Shown here: positions 57,929-64,000 of the stretch, one piece after another
How positions within the stretch are numbered: position 1 is the first letter of the stretch
How the letters are laid out: the number at the start of each line of letters is the position of its first letter
From: an uncultured Erythrobacter sp.
GTDB taxonomy: Bacteria; Pseudomonadota; Alphaproteobacteria; Sphingomonadales; Sphingomonadaceae
NCBI RefSeq assembly: GCF_947497915.1
Contig: NZ_CANMIJ010000001.1
Coordinates: 218,501 to 282,500 of the forward strand
DNA: 64,000 nt
Reading direction: 5' to 3'
The notes under the pieces: generated by a model
What the model saw: only the letters and a program-made list of their open reading frames with translations
Databases searched by the model: none
What the model was told of the DNA's origin: nothing
Translations under genes and position numbers: made by a program

Positions 57929-60784
57929 ATGAAAACCACCTGGATGCTAGCCGGCGCTGCCGCGGCCGCTTTGATCGCAGGCACGCCTTCATTGGCCGAT
58001 GACCATACGGCTGGCGACACAGTCGAGCTCACCGTCCCGAAAATCGAATACACAATGTGGACGTTGGACAACGGCCTGCGCGTAATCGCCATTCCGGATG
58101 ACACGACCAGCACCGTCACGACTTCGCTTTGGTACGATATCGGATCGAAGCTCGACCCCGAAGGGCGCAGCGGATTTGCGCATCTGTTTGAACATATCCT
58201 CAGCCGCAAGACCGAGAATATGCCCTACAATATGATCTACGGTCTGACAGCGGATATTGGGGGCACACGCAATGCCTCCAACTGGGTCGACCGCACGAAT
58301 TATTACGAGCAAGTGCCTGCGGCTTACCTCGAAACAATGCTGTGGACTCACCGCGAGCGGATGGCGAAAGTCGTCGTTGACACCGAAGTGTTCGAAACAG
58401 AGCGAGGGGTGGTGAAAGAGGAATTGCGCCAGCGCGTGCTCGCGCCGCCTTATGGCCGCCTGCAACGCTTTGTGATCCCCGAAAACGTCTATGACACGAT
58501 GCCGCATCGCCGCCCCGGGATTGGCTCGATTGCTGACCTCGACAATGCGACGCTGGATGATGCGCGGGCCTTTTACGAAGCCTATTACGGTCCCGATACC
58601 GCGACGCTGATCGTTGCGGGCAATTTCGAGATTGGCAATTTGCGTGGCCTCGTGGACGAGTATTTCGCCGATATCGCCCCGCGCGCCAATCCAGTCGATC
58701 TGGCGATCCCTGAGCGCGAGCCGGAGATCACCCAGCCGCGCACTGTTAATGCGACCGCACCCAATGTGCCGCTGCCAGTCGTGGGCGCAGTATGGAAAGC
58801 GCCGCCGGTAACCGATCCCGATGCCGCGGCACTCGAAGTGCTGGAGGCCATTCTGGTTCGCGGCGATAACAGCCGCCTCGACAATGCTTTGGTCCGCAGC
58901 GGTCAGGCCGTTCAAGCTGCCGCGAGCATTTTGATGTTCCGCGAAGCTGGGCAGATTGCGACCTATGCCGTTGTATCCGGCGAAGACAAAATGGACGCAG
59001 CTGCTGCTACGCTCGACGCGGAAATGGAGCGCGTCCGTACGCAGCCTGTGACAGCGGCAGAGCTTGCCGAAGCGAAGAGCGAGATTGTTGCGAGCACTCT
59101 GCGCCGCCGTGAAACGGCGCGCGGCCGCGCGTTCGAACTGGGCGAAGCATTGGTCTCATCCGGCGATCCCGAATTTGCTGATAAACGCTTTGGCGAAATC
59201 ACGGCGGTGACGGCTGAGGATGTGATGCGCGTCGCGGCGAAATATCTCGCCCCGGACAAACGGGTGGCGATGACTTACACGGCGGGCGAGGATGATGCTT
59301 TTTCCTATGCCAACCCGATGCCGATGCCCGAATTTCGCACTTTGCCGCCCGCCACGGGAGATATTCGTGAGGTAAAACCCGAAGGCGAGCGTATAGCCCC
59401 TCCAGGGCCGGCGGCCTCGCCAGAGGTCACAGCGCCTGAAATCGTAGAGGGCACCTTGTCCAACGGCATCAAAGTCGTCGCGGTGCAAACCGGCGATGTG
59501 CCGATTGCGACGATTTCCATGCTGTTCCCTGGTGGCAGCAAGACGGATCCGCGCAATAAGGCGGGCACGGCGCAAATGGCCGCAGGGTTGGCGGATAAAG
59601 GCGTACTGGGCATTGATGCGCAAAACATTGCTGCCAAGTTTGAAAGCCTCGGCGCATCATTTGGCGGCGGCGCAGGCAGCGATGGCACCAGCTTCAGCCT
59701 AACGGCGCCGGTCGCCAATTTAGGCGAGGCGGGCGATATGGCGTCGCGCATTGTTCGCTATGCGACTTACCCGCAGGACGAATTCAACCGTGAGCGGGAC
59801 CGCGCCGTCAATGGCCTTCGCGTTTCGATGAAAGAGCCGGGCGGTCTGTCCCGTTTCGTCTCGCGCGTCGCGATGTATGGCGATGCGCCTTACGGAACGC
59901 AGCCGGGCGGCACGTCAGAAAGCCTCGCGGCGATTACCCGCGAAGATCTGACCGCACACCGCGCTGCTTACTTCCATCCTGACGCAATGCAGATTGTGAT
60001 CAGTGGCGGCATTTCGCCTGAAATGGCGATGCAAACGGCAGAGGCGATGTTCGGCGATTGGGCGGTTGATACGCTGGCCGCTGATGTGCCCGTCTCTGCT
60101 GCCGGTGATGCGCAACCGGTGCGCACCATCGTCATCAATATGCCAGACGCGGGTCAAGCCTCCGTCATCGCTGCTGTTCGAGCGCCGTCACGCACGGGCG
60201 AAGATTTTTACGCGCTTGAGCTGGCGAACAGCGTGATGGGCGGCGGCTCCAGCGGGCGCTTGTTTGAGGAAATTCGCACGAAACGTTCGCTCAGCTATGG
60301 TGCCTATTCCGGCTTTGCCGACCGCATCGACGCCTCCATCCTTCAAGCCAGCGCGCAAACCAAGAATGAAAGCGCTGACGAAGTGGCGAAGATTTTCCTC
60401 GAAGAGTTCGCCCGCCTCGGCAGCGAACCGCTTTCCGAAGACCTGCTGGCGAAGCGCCGGCTTTATATGTCGGGCGCCTACGCGCGGCGGCTGGAAACAA
60501 GCGGCGGGTTCAATGGCACAGTTGCGACCTTGCTCCAGCAAGGGCTTGAGCCAGCAGAAGCGGCAAAGTTTGCAGAGCGGCTGGACAGCGTCGATGCCGA
60601 AGCAGCAAGCGCGGCGGCGCGGGCCTATGTCGATCCGGAAAAGGCTACAATCGTGATCGTCGGCGATGCCGATCAGTTCATCGATGGCCTGCGAGAGCTG
60701 CGCGATAATGTGGAAGTGATTTCGGCGGACGCGCTTGATCTTTCGAGTGCCGAACTGTCGATCATCGAATCTGCGTCGGACTAA
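57929..60784 (+). CDS. Periplasmic M16 zinc peptidase, two-domain
   Basis: A 951-residue peptidase with a signal peptide (MLAGAAAAALIAGTPSLA). The N-terminal half has the inverted zinc motif in GFAHLFEHILSRK (H-x-x-E-H) and the distal glutamate in ETERGVVKEELRQR. The C-terminal half (from about 510) repeats the fold without a zinc motif and ends in the peptidase-like GGGSSGRLFEEIRTKRSLSYGAYSG segment. Two halves in one chain resemble the pitrilysin/PqqL arrangement. ATG 57929 is chosen over a GTG nine codons before. Converges with the ABC transporter gene. Confidence 0.92.
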   Translation: MKTTWMLAGAAAAALIAGTPSLADDHTAGDTVELTVPKIEYTMWTLDNGLRVIAIPDDTTSTVTTSLWYDIGSKLDPEGRSGFAHLFEHILSRKTENMPYNMIYGLTADIGGTRNASNWVDRTNYYEQVPAAYLETMLWTHRERMAKVVVDTEVFETERGVVKEELRQRVLAPPYGRLQRFVIPENVYDTMPHRRPGIGSIADLDNATLDDARAFYEAYYGPDTATLIVAGNFEIGNLRGLVDEYFADIAPRANPVDLAIPEREPEITQPRTVNATAPNVPLPVVGAVWKAPPVTDPDAAALEVLEAILVRGDNSRLDNALVRSGQAVQAAASILMFREAGQIATYAVVSGEDKMDAAAATLDAEMERVRTQPVTAAELAEAKSEIVASTLRRRETARGRAFELGEALVSSGDPEFADKRFGEITAVTAEDVMRVAAKYLAPDKRVAMTYTAGEDDAFSYANPMPMPEFRTLPPATGDIREVKPEGERIAPPGPAASPEVTAPEIVEGTLSNGIKVVAVQTGDVPIATISMLFPGGSKTDPRNKAGTAQMAAGLADKGVLGIDAQNIAAKFESLGASFGGGAGSDGTSFSLTAPVANLGEAGDMASRIVRYATYPQDEFNRERDRAVNGLRVSMKEPGGLSRFVSRVAMYGDAPYGTQPGGTSESLAAITREDLTAHRAAYFHPDAMQIVISGGISPEMAMQTAEAMFGDWAVDTLAADVPVSAAGDAQPVRTIVINMPDAGQASVIAAVRAPSRTGEDFYALELANSVMGGGSSGRLFEEIRTKRSLSYGAYSGFADRIDASILQASAQTKNESADEVAKIFLEEFARLGSEPLSEDLLAKRRLYMSGAYARRLETSGGFNGTVATLLQQGLEPAEAAKFAERLDSVDAEAASAAARAYVDPEKATIVIVGDADQFIDGLRELRDNVEVISADALDLSSAELSIIESASD

Positions 60785-60805
60785 TGCCGGAAAGCGGGAC
60801 GGCTC

Positions 60806-62629
60806 TTACGCTGTCTCGCTCTCTTCGTTCTGTTCAGCGGCCTGCTGCGCCCACATTTCGGCATAAAGCCCGTTCTTTGCGAGCAGCTCGCTATGCGTTC
60901 CGCTTTCTGCAAGCTCGCCCGCGTCCAGCACCAGAATGCGGTCGGCATCGGCCACGGTTGAAAGCCGGTGGGCGATGGCGATGGTAGTGCGGCCCTCTTC
61001 AAGCCGTTTGAGCGTGCCGAGAATTTCACGCTCGGTTCGCGTGTCTAGCGCGCTTGTTGCCTCATCCAGCAGCAGGACCGGCGGATTCTTTACCAGTGTC
61101 CGCGCAATTGCCACGCGCTGCTTCTCTCCGCCCGATAATTTCAGTCCGCGTTCGCCAACGGTGGTTTCAAACCCGTCCGGAAGGCGCCCGATCAATGGCA
61201 TCAGTGCAGCGTCTTTGGCTGCTTGGACGACTTCGCTTTCGCCAGCCTCCTCTGCTCCATAAGCGATGTTGTAGCGCAGCGTATCGTTGAACAGTACGCT
61301 GTCTTGCGGGACGATACCGATGGCCGCGCGGACGCTGTCCTGCTGAACGCTGGCAATATCCTGACCATCGATCAGAATGCGCCCGCTTTGCGGATCATAG
61401 AACCGGAACAGCAGCCGCCCAATTGTGCTTTTGCCCGCGCCAGAAGGGCCAACAATCGCCAGCGAAGACCCAGCGGGCACATCAAAGCTGAGACCGTTTA
61501 GGATCGTGCGGCCATCTTCATATTCGAAGGTCACATTGTCGAACGTGACGCGCGGCTCTTTTACAGAGAGCGGCGCGGCATCTGGCGCATCGCGCACTTC
61601 GACATCTGTATCCATCAACTTGAACATCTCGGCCATGTCCACCAACCCTTGGCGGATGGTGCGGTATACCCAGCCCAGCAGATCAAGCGGGCGGAACAGC
61701 TGCATAAGATAGGTGTTCACGAACACCAGATCGCCGACTGTCAGATTGCCTTTGCTCCAGCCCCACACAGTGTAAGCCATCGCCCCCGCCATCAGCGAAT
61801 TGGTGATGAGCGATTGCGTAATGTTAAGCAGGCCAAGCGAATTTTCCGATTTGATCGCCGCCTCGGCGTAAGCTTTCGCCGCGCCGGAATAGCGTTCTTC
61901 TTCGCGGTTTTCCGCGCCGAAATACTTGACCGTTTCAAAATTCAGCAGGGAATCGACCGCGCGGTGCAAGGCCTGCCCGTCGAGATCATTCATCTCGCGC
62001 CGCAGCTTGGTCCGCCATTCTGTGATCCAGCGCGTGATCGCGATATAGGCGACCACGGTAACAGCGGTCGCCGCGACCAGCTCCCATCCGAAATTGATGT
62101 AGAAGATGATTCCGACTGCGATCAGCTCAATGAAAGTCGGCGCGATATTGAACAGCAGGAAATAGAGCATGGAATCGATGCTCTTCGTGCCGCGTTCGAT
62201 AATCTTGGTGACCTCGCCCGTGCGCCGGTTGAGGTGAAACCGCAGGCTAAGCCGGTGGAGCCGGTGAAACACATCCTGCGCCAAAGCCAGCGTCGCGGCC
62301 TGACCAACCCGTTCAAATGCGATGTTGCGCAGATTGTCGAACAACAAGGAAGTGAAGCGGCCCAGTCCATATGCCGTGACAAGCGCCAGCGCGACTGTCA
62401 GTCCGTCGCCAACCGGCCCGGCCATCGCATCGGCAGCTCCTTTATACGCAAAGGGCAGGGCGAGTGTGACGCCTTTGGCCCCGAGCACGAACACCATCGC
62501 CAGGACAATGCGGCGGCGCAGCGACCAATTTCCGGCCGGCCATAGGTATGGGAGAAACCGCTTAAGCGTTGTCCAACCTTCGGCGTCGGGCGCGGTCGGT
62601 CTGTCGGAATTGGCTGTATCAGGCGGCAT
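60806..62629 (-). CDS. Atm1-type ABC exporter (half transporter)
   Basis: A 607-residue half transporter: six-helix membrane domain (about 35-330) and ATPase domain with Walker A IVGPSGAGKST, signature LSGGEKQRVAIART, Walker B VLLLDEATSALD and H-loop IAHRLST. The FHLNRRTGEVTKIIERGTKSIDSM segment is characteristic of the Atm1/HMT heavy-metal and glutathione-conjugate exporters tied to iron-sulfur cluster handling. It should act as a homodimer. A short disordered N-terminus precedes the first helix. Confidence 0.92.
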   Translation of the reverse strand: MPPDTANSDRPTAPDAEGWTTLKRFLPYLWPAGNWSLRRRIVLAMVFVLGAKGVTLALPFAYKGAADAMAGPVGDGLTVALALVTAYGLGRFTSLLFDNLRNIAFERVGQAATLALAQDVFHRLHRLSLRFHLNRRTGEVTKIIERGTKSIDSMLYFLLFNIAPTFIELIAVGIIFYINFGWELVAATAVTVVAYIAITRWITEWRTKLRREMNDLDGQALHRAVDSLLNFETVKYFGAENREEERYSGAAKAYAEAAIKSENSLGLLNITQSLITNSLMAGAMAYTVWGWSKGNLTVGDLVFVNTYLMQLFRPLDLLGWVYRTIRQGLVDMAEMFKLMDTDVEVRDAPDAAPLSVKEPRVTFDNVTFEYEDGRTILNGLSFDVPAGSSLAIVGPSGAGKSTIGRLLFRFYDPQSGRILIDGQDIASVQQDSVRAAIGIVPQDSVLFNDTLRYNIAYGAEEAGESEVVQAAKDAALMPLIGRLPDGFETTVGERGLKLSGGEKQRVAIARTLVKNPPVLLLDEATSALDTRTEREILGTLKRLEEGRTTIAIAHRLSTVADADRILVLDAGELAESGTHSELLAKNGLYAEMWAQQAAEQNEESETA

Positions 62630-62709
62630 TGCGCCGCTGCATGTGGGCGCGGCGCGTCAATTAGACAAGATGGACGAGGAAGAACGCAGCTTATGCCGCA
62701 GGGCAGTGC

Positions 62710-63717
62710 CTATTGATTGAAAGGCCTGATCGTGCCCGCGCGCCTGCTTTTGCGCAGCTCACGGGCGACATCGCGCGGTACATCAAACATGATGCGCTTG
62801 TTCGCAAAGTCGATCGCGATCCGGTCAAATATCTTAAGGTGCTGCATGCCAAGCGATAGCACTGGCTTATCTTTAAGGCCCAACGCCTCGAACGCAGGCG
62901 CATCGGCAAAGGCAAGCGGCACATTGGTGAGCGCCAACCCCTGAATTTTGAGCGAGCGAACATTTGCAACATCTCCCACCATGGTCACGCCGTTGACGTC
63001 CATCGTGGTGACTTCTTGCAGGCGCCGCGCGCGGATACGATCACGCAGGGCGAGGTTCGCGAGGCTCGATTGTGCGCCAGTGTCGATAATGACAGTGGCC
63101 CGTACGCCTTCCACGATGGCATCGGTTATAAGCAGTTGGCCCAGTTTTTGCCGCGCCTTCACGATAATCTCAAAGCCGGAGCGTGACTGCTTCGTCGTCA
63201 CATCCTCAAGCGCGATGGTCTCATTGCGGAAGTCGATCAGCACGCGAAAATCCTGAAGGCTGTCGAGCCCGATAATACCGTCAGCGCCCAGGTGTTTTTT
63301 GTTGAGCACCGGCGCGGAAAGATTGTGGATCGTGTGATTGCCAACGACAAGATTGTTCACCTCGACCACATCGACAGGGCGGCGGCTGGCCATGCCAACC
63401 AATGTCGCGGTGCCAATCGGGGTGAGGGACAGGCTGTTATTAATGCCGTGTGTGACGGCGGTCGCTTGGCTGCCGGTGTCGATCATAAAGTTGTACGGCC
63501 CGGCCCCTTCTATAGTGACAGGGATCGTGATGCGTCGGTTACGTTCTTCTTCGAGCTCAAGAATATCAGTATTGGGATTGGTTAGGTCAGGCGCGATGGG
63601 CCCTTGGGTTGCAGCCTTGATCGGAGCAGGCGGTTCAACCGTGGCGTTGCTATTCGCGCTTACCGCCGACGCGATGAGTGCCAGCGGCGCGGCGGCGAAG
63701 ATCAAAGATGTGCGCAT
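62710..63717 (-). CDS. Periplasmic retropepsin-like aspartic protease
   Basis: A 335-residue exported protein with signal peptide (LIFAAAPLALIASAVSA). It carries two aspartic-protease motifs, FMIDTGSQATAVTHG (about 78-92) and VIIDTGAQSSLANL (about 206-219), each in a small beta fold with ILELEEERNRRITIPVTIEG before the first. Two such units in one chain can form the active dimer interface. Close relatives are annotated as retroviral-type aspartyl proteases. Substrate unknown. 80 bases upstream of the ABC gene on the same strand. Confidence 0.88.
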   Translation of the reverse strand: MRTSLIFAAAPLALIASAVSANSNATVEPPAPIKAATQGPIAPDLTNPNTDILELEEERNRRITIPVTIEGAGPYNFMIDTGSQATAVTHGINNSLSLTPIGTATLVGMASRRPVDVVEVNNLVVGNHTIHNLSAPVLNKKHLGADGIIGLDSLQDFRVLIDFRNETIALEDVTTKQSRSGFEIIVKARQKLGQLLITDAIVEGVRATVIIDTGAQSSLANLALRDRIRARRLQEVTTMDVNGVTMVGDVANVRSLKIQGLALTNVPLAFADAPAFEALGLKDKPVLSLGMQHLKIFDRIAIDFANKRIMFDVPRDVARELRKSRRAGTIRPFNQ

Positions 63718-63825
63718 GGTGGTTCCCTATCCCAAGAGCGGGCAGAGTATCAGAGGAAGGCGCGAGGGCCTAATGCGATTGCGGTAATTCTCTACGAACG
63801 CCCGATTGCGACCATCAACACGACG

Positions 63826-64000
63826 CTATGCGGCCGCCGCGCCGGGCTTGCGCAACATTACCCAAGTCTCACGAACCAATGGGCGGAAGCCGAACCAAAA
63901 TGTTGCGGCGTAGGCCGCGGCCCCGACACCGGCGCTGAGCGCGAGATTGAGGATCGGCATTTGTAGCGGGATCATATGCTGCACAGTTAGAACAGCAGCC
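63826..64000 (-). CDS. C-terminus of a polysaccharide-flippase-like membrane protein (partial)
   Basis: Fifty-seven codons before a TAG, cut by the window edge. The peptide runs AAVLTVQHMIPLQMPILN, then a hydrophobic segment (LALSAGVGAAAYAATFWFGF), then RPLVRETWVMLRKPGAAAA. This pattern fits the last helix and tail of an oligosaccharide flippase or similar transporter, but only the end is visible and the call is tentative. Confidence 0.4.
   Translation of the reverse strand, partial: AAVLTVQHMIPLQMPILNLALSAGVGAAAYAATFWFGFRPLVRETWVMLRKPGAAAA

Noticed and set aside
1..64000. CRISPR array, transposase, prophage structural genes or toxin-antitoxin system
   Set aside because: No spaced repeat array, transposase, capsid/tail genes or convincing toxin-antitoxin pair was seen on either strand.

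Overview
The window looks like the chromosome of an alphaproteobacterium of the order Sphingomonadales, most like a marine Erythrobacteraceae genome. The basis is the moderately high GC, two large TonB-dependent receptors, a COQ9-type ubiquinone protein, an EipA (DUF1134) envelope protein, a cytochrome bc1 assembly chaperone beside a DUF177 gene, and the rpmH-rnpA-yidD-yidC-engB order. This is judged from protein family and gene order only; genus and species cannot be fixed from the sequence alone.

Layout. (1) 1-3.7 kb: ribosomal/RNase P/membrane-insertion operon ending in a strong bidirectional terminator. (2) 3.8-13.3 kb: a chromosomal catabolic locus. A TonB receptor is divergent from a FadR/GntR-type regulator that heads a tightly coupled operon (HMG-CoA-lyase-like enzyme, hydantoinase/oxoprolinase A and B, class III CoA-transferase); ATTGTATACAAT-type palindromes mark its likely control sites. 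(3) 13.3-19.8 kb: a leftward three-gene operon with ATGA overlaps (serine hydrolase, metallophosphoesterase, giant GMC-oxidoreductase/alpha-beta-hydrolase fusion). (4) 20.8-42.2 kb: an integrated genomic island of about 21.4 kb. It is bounded by a 16-bp direct repeat (20792-20807 and 42196-42211) that is the 3' end of the tRNA-Ser(GCU) gene at 42197-42287, with a P4-type integrase, an AlpA-like regulator and a small unknown gene next to the tRNA. (5) 42.6-64 kb: ordinary chromosome (eipA, aminotransferase, riboflavin genes, SCO1, COQ9, ssb, bamE, hslVU, M16 peptidase, Atm1-like ABC transporter, aspartic protease).

The island is the most interesting part. Its cargo reads as one catabolic unit: a TonB receptor, a membrane-anchored sulfatase, a lipoprotein formylglycine-generating enzyme that could mature it in the periplasm, an acyl/aryl-CoA ligase, a di-iron desaturase/hydroxylase, a haloalkane dehalogenase with a complete triad (D124, D260, H290), a zinc-free reductase, a DUF2855 protein, two large GST-like proteins, a two-domain DsbA/kappa-GST-like protein, a metallo-beta-lactamase-fold hydrolase, two DUF1330-like proteins (one membrane-anchored) and two paralogous small membrane proteins. 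A 17-bp palindrome, TGGCA-N7-TGCCA (or a one- to two-base variant), occurs five times, and only in front of the four outward promoters of this cargo: 21158, 21184, 33803, 33855 and 38567. One TetR-type regulator (29259-29882) is encoded inside the cargo. I infer a single TetR regulon dedicated to taking up and degrading a sulfated, probably halogenated, lipophilic compound. Algal chlorosulfolipids or halogenated phenol sulfates are possibilities, but the substrate is not proven by the sequence.

No CRISPR array, rRNA, transposase or conjugation genes were seen. The island appears able to integrate and excise but not to transfer itself.
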